Positions 11,255-42,348 are shown, counted from the first letter of the stretch. The stretch is DNA of 64,000 nt from Macquaria australasica (GCA_005408345.1 SEMN01000895.1:97070-161069); one strand, 5' to 3'. Notes: generated by a model not told the origin, from the letters alone. Program-made: numbers and translations.

Positions 11255-11575
11255 ACATCAGAGTTTTAAGCTTGTGATTGGGTGTTTCTTGCCAAAATGC
11301 ACCTTGGAAGTCGTATTTAACTTATACCTTGAAGTTTTTATGTACACAAGCTTGTAACTTTGTAAGTTGATTTCCCATCTCTTAATGAGTTGATTTTATT
11401 TAATAATGAGAATACTGCGGCTTAAAAAAAAAAGACATTTTAGGAAATACGCTTCTCAAATATCTCCTCCCATTTCCTGACTCTATAATGTACCTACTTA
11501 ACGTATGCAGGATACTATATTAATAACTACTGTATGAAAGCAATATGAGGACAAAAAGAAAGTCTGTGAAACTTC
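11255..11575. repeat. Segmentally duplicated repeat block, copy 1
   Basis: Three modules share high similarity with 12578-13222: A (11285-11358, GTTTTTATGTACACAAGCTT), B (11370-11452, TTTCCCATCTCTTAATGAGT) and C (11458-11570, ATATCTCCTCCCA). Here the order is A-B-C; in the second copy it is B-A-C. The end overlaps a possible distal poly(A) signal of pacsin3 (reverse complement of 11592-11597). Confidence 0.75.
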
Positions 11576-12423
11576 AGACTGCAGAAAGCTCTTTATTATT
11601 GCCTCCCACTTCATGTACTGAACATTTTACAGTTTTGGAAAGAAAAGGAAAGAGCAGGAGCAGCACAGTAGCGTTAATTTCTCTATTATCTCTCTCATTA
11701 TTTGGACGTCTCCATGGGTTAGCAGGACAGAGGAGGCTCCCTCACACACAAACCACAGACTTAAACATGGAAAACCCCAAAACCAGACAAAGCATTATCA
11801 CTTTTGTTTTTTCAGATGTTGAAGATGAGGTGCGTGTGCTTCATGATCGCAAAACAAACTAGCAACAAACCACCTTCCACAGGTTAAATGACCCAAAGCT
11901 AACAGTCAACTTCACTCTCCCTGCCTTAGTCAGTCTAAAATGAAGAATGATTGCTAAATTAAACGAGGAAAATAAATTAGAAAGTAAATAAGTTGACTGT
12001 AAAAATGCTATTCTTAAAAAAGAAATGGGTAGCAACAGTTTACACCATCCATAATCAAAATCAGTTGACTTGATATAAACAGAGCTATCACATTAAAAAA
12101 AAAAATCAATAAAAGGAAAGAAAGTGAATTCAGTGTCACACCCAAAATTCTACAAAATAACCAAAGCATACCGAAGCTAAATGAGGGGGGTGGGGGGGCA
12201 TGACAGGTTCACAGCCAATCAAGTGCTGCCTGCACAATCAGAGTTAAAACATTTTAAAGTCCAGGTAACAGGAGATCTACTGGTTTCTACTGGGATCAGA
12301 CTGGAGGTCGTCGACAGGTCGTCATCACAGGTCGTCGGCTGTACTTCCTCGGTCAGACAGCAGGGCGGTGCTGTATCATCTCTGGCCTCATTAACTAAGG
12401 CACTGACAGTCTTTCATTGGGTT

Positions 12424-12607
12424 TTTATTTTAATCTCTGATTCCAGCAGCAACCACCACAGCCGATGAGCCTCCAGCTGCAGTTCCTCTAATGGCCACTA
12501 GATGCTGGAAACTCCAAAATCTACTGAAAAACTTCTCTATTTAAATTCAAAATTGAACTTTTTTTTTATTTTTTTTATTTCCCATCTCTTAATGAGTGGA
12601 TTTTATT
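12424..12607 (-). terminator. Cluster of candidate polyadenylation signals for pacsin3
   Basis: On the minus strand, AATAAA occurs at 12607-12602, 12579-12574, 12570-12565 and 12429-12424. These are the first such hexamers downstream of the pacsin3 stop at 13828. Three lie within repeat sequence, so which is used cannot be told. A further one lies at 11597-11592. Confidence 0.45.
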
Positions 12608-13305
12608 AAATAATGAGAATACTACGACTAAAAAAAAAATAGACAAGACATTTTAGGAAATACGCTTATTCACTTTCTTGCCGAAAGTTAGACGTGAAGA
12701 TCAATACCTCTCTCATATCTCATACAAGACTACAGCCAACAGCCGCTTAGCTTAGCTTAGCTTAGCATAAAGACACAGCTAGCCTGGCTTTGTCTAAAGG
12801 TAACAAAACCCACCTTTCCCAGCCTAGCCTTCTCAACACTGCCATCTTTAGCTTCCACCCAACATTAGCACCACACGTCAAGAGTTTCTTGCCCGAAATG
12901 CACCATGGGAGTCGTATTTACCCTATACCTTGAGGTTTTTATGTACACAAGCTTGTACCTTCGACTTTTTAAAATCACAGAATCAGATAGTTTCTAAAGC
13001 AGTTGTTAATCTTTTGTACTGATGAGAGTTTCACGCCGATCCGAGCCGTGGACTCATTGTCTATGGGAAAAATAAACACTGACTTCCAGAACAAGGGGTG
13101 TCTGAAATATCTCCTCCCACTTCAACTCTATAATGTACCTACTTGACATGTATGCAGGAACACTACATTCATTACTACAGTATGAAAGCAATGAGGACAA
13201 AAGAAAGTCTGTAAACCTCTGATCTTTATGCTAAGGTAAGCGGGTGCAAATCGGCAAGAAAGCGAATAAGCATATTTCCCCAAATGTCAAACTATTTCTT
13301 TAAAA
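12578..13305. mobile_element. Family A palindromic element containing the second copy of the A/B/C modules
   Basis: The left arm has GACATTTTAGGAAATACGCT, TTCACTTTCTTGCCGAAAG and a run of AGCTT repeats. The right arm is its inverse (CGGCAAGAAAGCGAATAAGC, CCAAATGTCAAACTATTTC, then TTTAAA). Module A (12882-12961) and module C (13104-13222) lie between the arms. The region is probably transcribed as pacsin3 3' UTR. Confidence 0.7.
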
Positions 13306-13827
13306 AGAAGCATGTTTTGAGGTGTGTTTGATTGATTGACAGATGTTTGAGCCAATCACAGTCAGCCGTGGTGGTTGCTCATTGCTGCCCATCCCACCTC
13401 AGCTCCACCCAGGCTTCGTCTTTCTGACTCTAGTAACTGAAAATGATTTCAGCGAGCAAAAAACAAAAACTAAATCCAGAGTTTGATAAAAACGTCCCGT
13501 CAGAAATCGATGGGTGACGTCCCAAAACTTACGTCCGTGTTGTTCTACAGTGTTCATGCCGGCAGGCCTCCGGAGACTTCTCCCAGCCTGTTGAGCTTCT
13601 AAACAACAACGTCATCGACCTCAGGCTGAGTCACAACTAGTGGACTTTTCCACTGGCTGCTTTTCAAAAAACAGAAAAAACAAACAAACTCTGTGACAAG
13701 TTTTTCAGTCAGTAACCAAAAACTGTCTGGTTTCACTGTCTACATGTCAGCACTAGTAGCTTGTGATTGGTCCTGGCATCTTGAGTGTAGTTGTACCATT
13801 GGCTTGGTGACCAGAGAGGGCGGGCCA

Positions 13828-31634
<17,807 letters not shown>

Positions 31635-31681
31635 TTTGGGGTCGGCCTTACAGCACGGAATGATGGCGGCTAGAGAAAAGA
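31635..31681 (-). other. pacsin3: 5' untranslated part of the first pacsin3 coding exon
   Basis: A typical acceptor (CTCTCTCTCTGCAG) ends at 31682, and the exon then runs 47 bases to the ATG. Reading upstream from the ATG meets TAG and TAA codons in other frames and no continuing coding signal. The message must therefore have further non-coding exons upstream. Confidence 0.75.
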
Positions 31682-32499
31682 CTGCAGAGAGAGAGAATAC
31701 CATTTATTACATACAGCTGGTTCCAGGTGAAAACCTTCAACACGTCAGCACTTCACAAGCTAGGAAATCAGCCCCGTTACTGACTGACGATCGTGTATTA
31801 ATCTGGTCACAGGCTTATCTCAACCCAGAGAGGACAAACAAATCAAGAAAACTGACATTTTTTCCATAGCATCTTTGACACAGTTAAGTGATTGACAAAA
31901 AAGACAAAAGCAAGAACATAAATAAGAACAGTGAAACAATAGAATCTAATGCACACAAGGCTGGAAAGAAAACTCCTGTGACTGAGTACTGAACCTAAAG
32001 TTCCCCAACATAACTTGATTTAAAAAAGGAATGAAAGGAACAATCAATGCAGCACAGGTCGAGATATCCTGACTTTTCCCTGACTGGTAAACACTCACGT
32101 CTTTCAAATACAACACACCCAGTTTGCAACACAGAATCAGGGTTGGGTATTGACAAAAAGTTGTCAACTGCTGTTACCGAAATCAAGAATGAACTTTGAA
32201 ACTCAACTTTTCAGCCAACATGGAAGAGATGGCCTTTAAGTGCTCAAAAAAAAGGGGGAAATTTGAACAAGCCATGAAGCAAGGCAAACGCGTGATATGA
32301 TGGAAAGCTCCAGAACAGCTAATGAATGGACCTTGAGGTGAGACAGTTTTCACTGTTTCAAGAGCATCAGGGTTATTTTCTCACAGTTGACAAAGCTCCT
32401 CCAGAGCCACAGAGGACATACGACTGTTTTCAAGTACTAACCATTACTAGTAACTGATCTTCATGTGTAAAATGTATTAAGTCCCCCTTTTAAAACGCT

Positions 32500-32830
32500 A
32501 ATAGCAATACAAAAATACAAATTAAATAACAATATTAACAGTTTTCTGATTTGTTGCTGCAGAAAGGAGTGATTTTTGTAATTTCAGTGTACTTTAAAGG
32601 TTTCCTGTGGAGTGTTTGACCTCTTGTGGTGCTATGGAGCCGTTTTTCTATGAGTGGGTCCCTGTTTTGTTTATCTTGTGCATCCACATGCACACGCAGG
32701 TGACGCGATACACATTCCTGCCAATGGTTTCACTCTATTCCACTGATCTACAGGTCATATCTATGCTGCACTGCACCAACAAAGGCAGTGAAGAAGAGTG
32801 CTAGCAAGTAAACATGGATGTAAAGAATGC
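32500..32830. repeat. Probable interspersed repeat
   Basis: The phrases TTTCCTGTGGAGTGTTTGAC and TTTTTCTATGAGTGGGTCCC are known to me from dispersed fish sequence. Only a single copy is present in the window, and no coding frame is supported. Confidence 0.35.
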
Positions 32831-33254
32831 TGGATTTAAAACACTTACAAAATCAGCTTTGCAGATGTTTTATGAGCTAGGAAATGCACTATATCTCATC
32901 CCTCCTTCTGTCTTGGCAGTTTGAGTCACAGTTATGATGTATCTGCAAGTTATTCTCAGAGATGATTCTGTACAAATGTTTGTGCGTCTTCTCTCTGATG
33001 AATGAGATCCATTGTGGATGAAAGGGACCGGCTGACACAGATTCCTGCCTCAGTAACGGAGCGGATGTGTGTGACAGGGCATCAGTGTTTGTCGGAGAAG
33101 GAAAATTGGGCAGCGACGTGGAGAAAACAGCCCTGTGGGCAGCGAGCGGTGACGACTCTGTAGCTTTCTGCGTCGACTAATGTGGAGCTGAAAGTTGCCA
33201 GAGGCTGAAACTGTACAGTGGAGCAGTGAGGCTGGAAGGTCACGGGTTTGATAG

Positions 33255-33325
33255 TGGGGGTTCCCAACCTTGGAGTCTGGACCCCTCAGGGGGTCCCAAG
33301 ATAAATGTGAGGGGTCACAAGATAA
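33255..33325. repeat. Fragment of the TGGTTCCCAA element
   Basis: GGGGGTTCCCAACCTTGG, CCCCTCAGGGGGTCCCAAGA, TGAGGGGTCACAAGAT match the left part of the element at 2181-2466. Confidence 0.65.
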
Positions 33326-33494
33326 TTAAAAAGATAATAAATATATCAAAATATTTGTTACACAAAATTCTGTTTAATAGTTCTAACTTTTCAGATTTTT
33401 TCTTTTTTCTACACTACATTATAGTGTGTTAGAAACCATTTATTATATGTTTATATACTGCTTATAAATGCTACATAGAGGGGATTAAAGTAAA

Positions 33495-33680
33495 TCAATC
33501 AATCAATCACTTTATTTGTCCCCCAGTGGGGCGATTTGGTATGCAACAACGGGAAATACATTTAGCACACATAAAACATAAGACAATACGGACACAACAC
33601 CATGACTGTGGATAAGTGATACAATTTGTAAATAAGTTAGTGAGAAAAACAATAGGAAATAAGTTAAAACAACAATAGAA
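33495..33680. repeat. Retroelement end with (TCAA)n
   Basis: AATCAATCAATCAATCACTT, then ATTTGTCCCCCAGTGGGGCG, resembles the reverse complement of a fish LINE/SINE 3' end, with the tetranucleotide as its tail. Adjacent AACAATAGAAAATAAGTTAA units repeat. Confidence 0.5.
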
Positions 33681-33689
33681 AATAAGTTA

Positions 33690-36110
33690 AAACAATATCT
33701 ACCTTTTCCCCCTGGAGTTTAGGAGCAAGATGGCAGAGGGTATAAAAGAGTAAGTTACAGATTACCTATATGCAAAGAAATTCCTTATCTACATAGACAA
33801 TAACCAAACGCATTCTTACTGGTTAATGCACAGAAAGAGGCCGCAGTCATTCAACCAAAACATATATACATATAATATAAATTTGGGCACCGATTTTTTT
33901 CTCAAAAGAGAAGGCAGGATGTTATTTACAAAGCAGATCTGTACGATGTAGCAGAATAAACATGTCATTTAAATTCAGTTGCACTCCAACACAACCTGAG
34001 GGGACAACTTCAGCTGTGCAGCTCTGCAGTGAATCTGCTGATGAACCCCGTCAACAGTTCATTGTGACCTGACTTCTCTATGCATCAACTTCCTCCACGC
34101 TGCCCTCCCATTGGACAAAACCCTGTTTCAAGGCCAGACAACTTCCTGCGGCAGACACAACAACTTGGCAGGAAAACATGCCACTATTCCAGTCTTCCTC
34201 TGTGTGCAATAAACCAGAACCCTGTTGCTCGACACTGACCAGCCGACAAAGTCACTTTGAAAAAAGCCAGTTAAAGCTTTGTGCATTGCATTTTGGTCCC
34301 TGTGCTACAACTGTGGGTGTAGAAATTGATCCCTGAAACATCTGCAAACTTCAGGCTGTGAAAGAAACTGCAACTCAACAAATACAGCGGCAGGCCGATT
34401 CACAGACAACACAGTCTTCTCACAGATATTGAGAATTGTCAAAAAGGTGATACTTAAATAATCACTGGGAAAAAAGATAAAAACAAGAACTTATAGCTAT
34501 ACTATAAAGTTGTATAAAGCCTTTTGTGGCTCCAGAGCCACAGTGAGCTGTGTGAAATCTCATAAGTGTCCTCCAGTGATGTCACTTGAGTCAGCGTCGG
34601 ATGGGATGAAGGCTATAAGTCTGAAAATGACGAAAACCTGGGGGTGTGGAGTAAGAAAGAAGTGAGCTGAACAGACCTCTGTAGCCCGCTCCTCATCTCT
34701 GCTGCTGCTACATTAGACACTACTAGCATAATACACCTGAAACGCCGACTGAACTGTCGGAGGTCGAGTTGCATTATGGGTAACACAGGTTCCAGGTTTT
34801 GACAAGGAAGAAGAATGCATGGTTGTGCTGTCTATTATGAGTTGACAATGTTATAGGAGTGAAATGATAAATTGGTTAAGTATTCTTTTAAGCATGCATG
34901 TACACTTCCACTACATTAATTCCACCAGCACAATCAAACACTGTCATACTCTGTTGCTGTGAGTTTCTATTTTTAGCAGAAATACAGTTTCTAGTCATTG
35001 ACTGACTGTTGATGACCGTGCTGTCTCGATGGAAAGAAAGCTGCCTATGAAGCTAAAAACCTTCCCTGAAATGCTGGGAGGCTTTTAATGTAAAACAGAT
35101 GGAGGAAGTGTTGGGTTTAAAGTTCCAAATTAACACAGTAAGTGAGAGCAGATACATAGAAACAAAGCCCCATCTCTAATAAGATCAGTTTCAAAACAAA
35201 GGTCTGGTTCTCTGGACCAAAAAAGAATGCAAAAAAGAATTGCAGTACATAAATGTTTTATGGGATATATTCTTAAGTATTTGACACTTTCAATTTTATC
35301 TTTGATGAGAGACACCACAACTTGACGTTTACTGTCAATGTTGTACATCATCTGCATTTAAACTGAGAACAAAATCTAAGTTATTAATGGCAAAACAAAT
35401 AAGTTGTATTTGTTTAATGTTTGCAAGCATTGGATAAAAGTGCTGTATACAGTAACAGATCTCTCCAAACATCTCAACTATATACTATGTGAATATACCT
35501 GTAATTTATAGCCAAAAACATGTGGGTCAAAAGGAGCAGACTAGACTATACCTATATTATTAAAACTTTTACAAATGTATCACTCAGTAAAGCACTTTGA
35601 ATAGCTTCCGTATGAGACTGAGCTCCACAACAAGGCCTGACTGTGAGAAGGTTCCTAGTTATTTTCCCTCCTCCCTGTGTTTCACAATGTTCTCTTTCAC
35701 TGTAAATAACTAGTTGACTCCCATAATAAACAGCAGTGGATCTGTGCACACTGGGAGCAGGCCGGTGCTAAATTAGATGTAGTGTACAACTGTAGCCTTG
35801 GTGAAATCTGCAGGGAACAATGTGGGAGTGAGTCTAAATAAACCCAGACTGTAGGACTGCAATGACAGACCAGACAGCGGCAGAAGGAGGAGCGTGCACT
35901 TACTTGTGCTACATGCTATCACTAGGCTGAATAAAAGAGATCAGGTTTAATTTGTATTTCTAGGTGTGTCTGTTTTGTCTGAGGAGATGAGTGACGTTCA
36001 AGATTAGGCAAACGCTGACAACACTACACCACAACATCACACTGCAGCTAATCCCCTTCACACAGCTGAGCTCTAATTTTCCCTCCACACTGTACAGACT
36101 ACACAGGTGG
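33690..36110. other. pacsin3 5' intron, no assigned content
   Basis: Ordinary AT-rich intron. No exon with good splice sites, RNA gene or repeat family could be supported. Confidence 0.45.
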
Positions 36111-36125
36111 ACACAACAGAAGGAT

Positions 36126-36174
<49 letters not shown>
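36126..36174. repeat. (GT)n microsatellite
   Basis: About 24 GT units in the pacsin3 5' intron. Confidence 0.95.
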
Positions 36175-36178
<4 letters not shown>

Positions 36179-36296
36179 GCAAGTATGCTAGAAGCAAAGG
36201 TATCTGCCACCAGCATGCTGGAACATGAGTGAATATGAGAAAACTGACTTCGCCATGGATCGCTAATTACTGCTCCTATATCCTACAGGACAACAT

Positions 36297-36408
<112 letters not shown>

Positions 36409-36689
36409 AATCTGGGTGCAGCTCATTGAAAGCAAGTAGGTCTGGCTGCTTACACTTGTATTATCTCAATACCTGCTGGAGGTGTGCAGGCACTACCGTT
36501 CACCACAAAGTGGTGCAACGTGTTCCCATCAAACCACTGTCACAGTCTACAATCAAACACAAACAGCACTGTGTTACAAGCCTACAGTATGCCTACCATT
36601 TGTGTGTGTGTAGTCTTAACATCTGATTCTCAGTCTGATCTTCCTAAAGTTATCCAATTCTTATTTTAATCCTAAAGAAAACAAGACCA

Positions 36690-37020
36690 ATAGTCTACAG
36701 CCATGCTACCGTCTCTGTGAGGCTGTAGGCGGTGCTTTGAGCAAGATGCTAACATCTGCATGCTAATATGCTCACAATGACATTAGGCGTTTTCAGACCA
36801 AACAGTTCTGGGGACTCCCTGAGAGGAACTGCCCACCGGGGAGCTCCCCCGAGAACTAACTAACAAAAGTAACGGACAAATTACAATTTGGACCTGATGA
36901 TGGCGCTAGAGGAAAAGTCAGGGAATCACCAAAGTTATTACAATTCATCCTGATGGGAACAAATGCACAAATTTTCATGGCAATCCATCCAGTAGTTGCT
37001 GACTAAATGGAGAAATAAAT
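36690..37020. repeat. Family B repeat interrupted by a partial MITE
   Basis: The family B text (ATGCTAACATCTGCATGCTA, then GATGATGGCGCTAGAGGAAA, CAATCCATCCAGTAGTTG) is split at about 36786-36870. The insert reads GCGTTTTCAGACCAAACAGT to CCCCCGAGAACTAACTAAC, which looks like one end of an unrelated element. Confidence 0.6.
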
Positions 37021-37189
37021 TAAATAAATGGCTTTGGAAGTTAATTTGGAAGTTAATTTTTATCCTTTAACACCTTAAGGGTATTTTCCATTTGTAAAAT
37101 TGTGCGGCAAGATATGAGAAGTTCACAAATTAGACAATTAAACCAACCAATAAAAAATATTTTAATAGTAGCTCTTAATGTACTTTAAG

Positions 37190-37390
37190 CTACTCATTTC
37201 AGAAGTATTTCTTCTGGTGTGCCCCAAGGTTCAGTCCCTGGCCCCCTACTTTTTCTGTCTGTATTTTGTCATTAGTCTATCATCTGTAAACATGTTCATG
37301 TTCAATGTTACGCAGATGACACATTGCTCTACGTGACTAGCTTGTTAATAACATTTCAGATATCGGTAAACCGATGGCTCTAAATTATTA
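37190..37390 (+). pseudogene. LINE reverse-transcriptase fragment (jockey/L2/Rex-type), decayed
   Basis: In the frame starting 37204 the translation contains SSGVPQGSVPGPLLFLSVF and, after one stop codon at 37273-37275, CYADDTLLYVTS. These are the conserved GVPQGS...GPLLF and YADD blocks of non-LTR reverse transcriptases, with the catalytic aspartate pair kept. The rest of the ORF is missing, so this is a dead 5'- and 3'-truncated copy. Confidence 0.85.
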
Positions 37391-37614
37391 TTAATTATCA
37401 ATTCAACAGAAAGAATTTTTAGTATAGTATTTCTTATAGTATTCTTTTCTCATTAAAAGGTTACTGAAGTATATTTATGAATATTTCAACTTTCAACACA
37501 AAAGGTAGAGAGAGAGCTTTTATGTTTGTTTACGTTATAGTTGCTAGGTTGCGAGTATGAAACACAGAGACATTAACAGGAGAGGAGACTTACTGGAAGT
37601 GCACTGACTTTTCA

Positions 37615-37619
<5 letters not shown>

Positions 37620-37652
<33 letters not shown>
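37620..37652. repeat. (GT)n microsatellite
   Basis: About 16 GT units, followed closely by TATTCTGCAG. Confidence 0.9.
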
Positions 37653-37653
<1 letters not shown>

Positions 37654-38719
37654 TCTGCAGTCACATGGCAACTACAGCCTGCAGTAAAGGGATTAGACTG
37701 ACACAGACAGGCGGACCTCATTAGCTGGATAGAGTACCCTGAGCTGAATACTGTATTACTGCAGTATTTTAAAGCACAAAAATTGTATTAGCATAGAGCA
37801 GGATCTGCCCTGGCTTAAAGACGTGAAGGTGTACTGCAAGCCAAGATAAACTGTCCTGGTACTGACCCACGTCTCTACCTGGTACAAAAATACGGATCAG
37901 AAATGGGTAAAGTGTACAGGGAGGCTAGATCTGGTCTTGTTTCTGCCTGATAAAATGTCAACTTTGTATAAAATGAGTTATAACAATGTGCACACAGAGC
38001 TGATTTTGACACAAACATTAAAACACACTGTAGATAATAGCAGGTTACATCAACTGTCTTGAGTCACGACAGTCCCATATACTGTGACGTGTATAGTTAC
38101 AGTTTAAGTATACCCGCCGCAGTTTACTGGACTGGCATGACTCAGCTGGCTATGGATAACTTGTCTGGTGAACATGAGAGATAGAGTGACAAGAAGACTG
38201 CGCGCTGATCTGCGCTTTCGGTTTTTGTTTGTTAACAAGATAATATCTCTAGATTTGAGTGGTGAAACCACTGGAGTCAACTGAACAGTGTGCTGGGTGA
38301 TACTGACCAATCACAGCCGGGTAGTAAATATTTTTGCAGTTAGAGTAAAATAAGGCTGTAAATCTGAATACATCTTGTTGAAATACTGAATTAAAAATAC
38401 TATCACATTATCCCAATTCAATATTTTAAGATCATATTCCTCCATGGGCCCTTAGTTGGGGGTACAGACCACTGGCTTGAGGAGTATCACCATGAACAGG
38501 TGGTCAGTGGAAAGTGCTGTGTTTGGTTTATGTGGAGAGTCCATGAGACACCCACCATATGTGAGTTTATCTGTGTATGTGTTCTCTGAGGACGTTTACG
38601 CTCACTGACCATGAACTTGGGTTCAATCCCCTCAGTTTAACCACACACACACTCCTAACACACACTCCACCCAGGACCTTGGACCATCCTGGAGGTCAGG
38701 GACCTGCTGGAGCTGTAGA

Positions 38720-38742
38720 CAGTACAGTACAGTACAGTACAG
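38720..38742. repeat. (AGTAC)n pentanucleotide repeat
   Basis: Four to five perfect AGTAC units. No nearby exon. Confidence 0.9.
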
Positions 38743-38879
38743 GGGGTAGGAGAGTATATATGGGACCATAAGAGCCAATGTGATGATCTAATGGCGATAA
38801 ATGATGATGGATCTGTTAATGAAACAGTCTCTTATGTAATGTTTGTATACTTCTGTTGTGGTACGGATTGACCAAGTGG

Positions 38880-39052
38880 ATATTATTACCTTTGGACAGA
38901 GCCAGGCAAGCTGTTTCCCCGTTTCCAGTCTTTATGCTAAGCTAAGCTAACCGGCTGCTGGGTGCAGACTTGAGTGGTATCAATCTTCTCATCTAACGAA
39001 TAAGTGAATAAGCGTGTTTCCCAAAATGTCCAGCTTTTCCTTTAAGCATATA
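38880..39052. mobile_element. Family A palindromic element, right arm
   Basis: GACAGAGCCAGGCAAGCTGT, AGTCTTTATGCTAAGCTAAG, AATAAGCGTGTTTCCCAAAA and the terminus CCTTTAAG. Left arm absent. Confidence 0.7.
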
Positions 39053-39959
39053 AACAGCACATTTTCAAACATCCAGGTTACAGGTACCGTTTGGATTACA
39101 AATAAAAACAACTATCTGTCACTTGAAATGGTGACCGAGGCCCACAAGCTTATTCACCTTATTTCATGTTACAACTTATGATGTGACTTCTCGATCTTAA
39201 GAAACTCAGGAATCATTAAAAACTTTCTTAGATTTTCAAAAATGTCTTCCATCACAGTTCCGTTTTTGTCTCAAGAATGTTTGTGTCATTGTGGACCCTG
39301 GTTTCATTTTCATTTAGTCCATTAACCATCTGAAGGCATCCAAAAGCTACAGGTTGGTCCTTGATCCAAAACTGGGCAGCAGACTGTCAGGCCCGACCGC
39401 CAGAGAACAGGAGGGCCGTTGAAAGAGGGGGAACGTGATGGTAGGAACGAGGCCATGAAAGACTGAAAGACTGAAAGACTGAAAGACGAAAGGAATGAGA
39501 GAGAGCGAAGCTTGTGAAGGATAAGCGATGAGACGAGAGAAGTGCGGGAGGACGCAAACTCAGTTCGGGATGAGCCAAATGTTGCTCACCACCTCTGTGT
39601 GAAAAAGCAATGTGAAATAGAGACAGAAGTTTACAAGCTAAAAGAGACACAGCAGGGCAGTGAGAAAGAGGATGTCTGATAGCACAACACACAAGCACAC
39701 AGCAACAAAACACAGCTTAAAGGGCATGTGGAGCTGGTTTGTCAAGCTCACATAAATGCAGGAGGAGCGCATGTGTGCACAAACTACAGATGCAGAAACA
39801 CCAGCCAAATGAATAAATCGGATATCAAATTACTTAACAGAATTCTACACCTCTACTTCTCTTTGTGCTCGTGTACTGAAGCGTGGCTGTCTCACCACAA
39901 AGACTTAAACAGCAGTTATTTTATCTTGTAGGCCTGTATTTTTAAGAAATACTCAACCA

Positions 39960-40285
39960 AAAAATCTTTAGCATGTTCACCAACTTAGTTTAGCATGTTA
40001 GCATACTAAAATTAGCTTATTAGCACTAAACACAAATTACAGCTGAGGCTGATGGGAACGTCATTAGTTCTGCAAATTTAAATTTGACCCGATGATGGTG
40101 CTAGACAAAAAGTCAGGGGATCTCCAGAGACATTAGGATTCATCCTCTGGGCACCATGGAAATCTGAATCAAATTTCATGGCAATCCACCAAAGAGTTGT
40201 TGAGATCTTTCAGTCTGGACCAAAGTGGTGGACAGACAGACTGACATTGCCGATAGAGCCTTGCTGCTAGCACGGCTAAAACTTA
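39960..40285. repeat. Family B interspersed repeat
   Basis: TAGCATGTTAGCATACTAAA, CAGCTGAGGCTGATGGGAAC, CAATCCACCAAAGAGTTG and GCTAGCACGGCTAAAAC follow the same order as in the 5375-6315 copy, shortened. Confidence 0.7.
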
Positions 40286-40289
40286 TGCC

Positions 40290-42340
40290 GGGATGAATAC
40301 GACATTAGCTGCTGATTGGTTAGGGCAATATAAGCCCCCTTACAAACATAACGCAGTAATGAAGTGAAAACAAAATGGTAATTCAGTCTGATTATCAGGC
40401 TACCAAACAATCAGTGTGGCTCTGATAAGTTTGTAGTTTGCTCCTACAAGCAAGGATTGTTTGGAACAAACAGTTGAAGAAGAAGAAGTGGATTATGCTG
40501 CAGGAGTGGTTTGAGAAGTTTCTATTGTAGTTTTGATGCCATTGTTTTTGCCATGACTCTGGGTCTCCATGTGAATCCAAGCTGCAAACTGGATTTTGCA
40601 GTATTTCTTTAAATGTTGTGGTTTTATTTGTCATATGTGTTTTTGCATCAGGATTCTGCTTGCATAAGAAATTCAAAACATTTTGTGAAGTTAAGATATT
40701 CTTTTAAAGACCTCTACAGCTGAAAATCAGTTGTGCAGCTGTAGATCTGTAGTCCAAACTCCTAATACAAAACCGTTGGCTGGAGTCTTCTGTCAGTTAA
40801 ATGACAATAAACACGTGGGAAAAAAACAAGCTGATTCAGTCATTTTACGTTCAATGCACAGTACAATTTACTTCACTATTTTTTATCTTAGTTTAGTAAT
40901 TTTTAAACAAAAACAACCAGACATCTCAGTTCACAAGCAAAAAGAGGACAAGAGACATGAAATTCGTGTCAGTGTCATTCAATATGCGATGCGGAGATAT
41001 CTGCATCTAATACGGGCCTGCTGAAGAGGTGGGTGATGGGAGGGAGAGAGCGAGAGAGAGAGAGGATCATGTTGAGACAGAAGGAGATTCTGGTTGCTGG
41101 TTTATAGAGAAATGGGTCAGGCCAGTCAAGAGGAGGAAGGGGGGGGGAGACCAGCTGAGGGAGGGATGAGGAGGAGGGTGTGACGGATAGAGAGGCAGGT
41201 CCAGACCTTATAAGCTCCATTGGAAAACTCATGGTCATTAATCTGATTAATGTACACCAACAGTTTCCCTGCAGCCAGGCTTTGTCTGTATGCTTCTACA
41301 TATCAAGAACATGGAGGCCAACACGAGCATTAGCCTATAAGCTCCTCTGCTACAGTGCGTCTGCATTCCAGCAGAAGTTGTGAGTATGCATGTACATGAG
41401 GGCCTGCAGGCTTCAAACATCTATAAACAGAAGCATTTTCAGATGCTTTTTTGCTTCCAAGTGCCAACAGCTGGCCTGAGAAACAGCTGCATGCCAGAGC
41501 GCTGCTGTGTCTCTTTCCAAAATGAGAGACTTGCTGTGTAAAGAAAGAAAACTATAACCATGCTCACAACGATGATTGCTGCTGGCAAAAATAACCCACA
41601 TTATGGGTTACTTTGAAAGCCACCATCATGCTTTGTTTACTATCTGTCATTTGAAATAGCAACTGAGGCAAGTCAGGGAGTCAAATCTATCTAAAATAAA
41701 GTTTGTAAATGTAGTGTTTTGGAATTTATCACTTCTTGGATGAGCTTGCCCACAAGCTGTTTTATTAGCCTTGTTTCCATGTTACAACCCACCGCACGCA
41801 GTGTGTGTGGCTGAGCTGTAGCTGAAGCTTCACTAAAATGCCAACAGGAGGACTTGATCCTCACTGCTCCTCCCGCCCCCGGTGTCGTCACGACTGCCAA
41901 GTTAGCGCACACATGCAGAGTGAAGAAGGAAGAAGTTCCTCCCCATGGTCACAGCCTGCAGATTCAAATCTTATGCAATGCAACAGACTGAAATGAAACT
42001 ATTAAATGTTGTCAGACTGCTGCAATGCAACCAAACAACAGCATACTACTCACTTAGGGTGTAACACTAACAAGGAATGATATGAAAGTGATACAAAAAT
42101 GTGGCAATATGCATCAGGAAGCTGAAAAATGGATCACACAGTTAAATTAATCTGATCGGTTACGACACCAAAAAGGTCTCATTTCTGTTTGCATACATTA
42201 AAAGGGTGAAATTAAAAATCATCCATTAACACTTTGAGCTTTCAAAAGGTCTCAACTGCTGCTTCTAAATGTGGACAAGCTCTCAGTCTAATGAAAATGT
42301 CCCGCAGAAACCTAGTTTGTGTGAAGATTAATATTAGATT
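40290..42340. other. pacsin3 5' intron, no assigned content
   Basis: Contains a purine-rich patch (41034-41190). No exon, RNA gene or repeat family recognised. Confidence 0.45.
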
Positions 42341-42348
42341 AAAGGAAT

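Noticed and set aside
11545..11862. 105-codon plus-strand frame between glg1 and pacsin3
   Set aside because: Its first part is module C of a duplicated repeat, whose other copy does not keep the frame.
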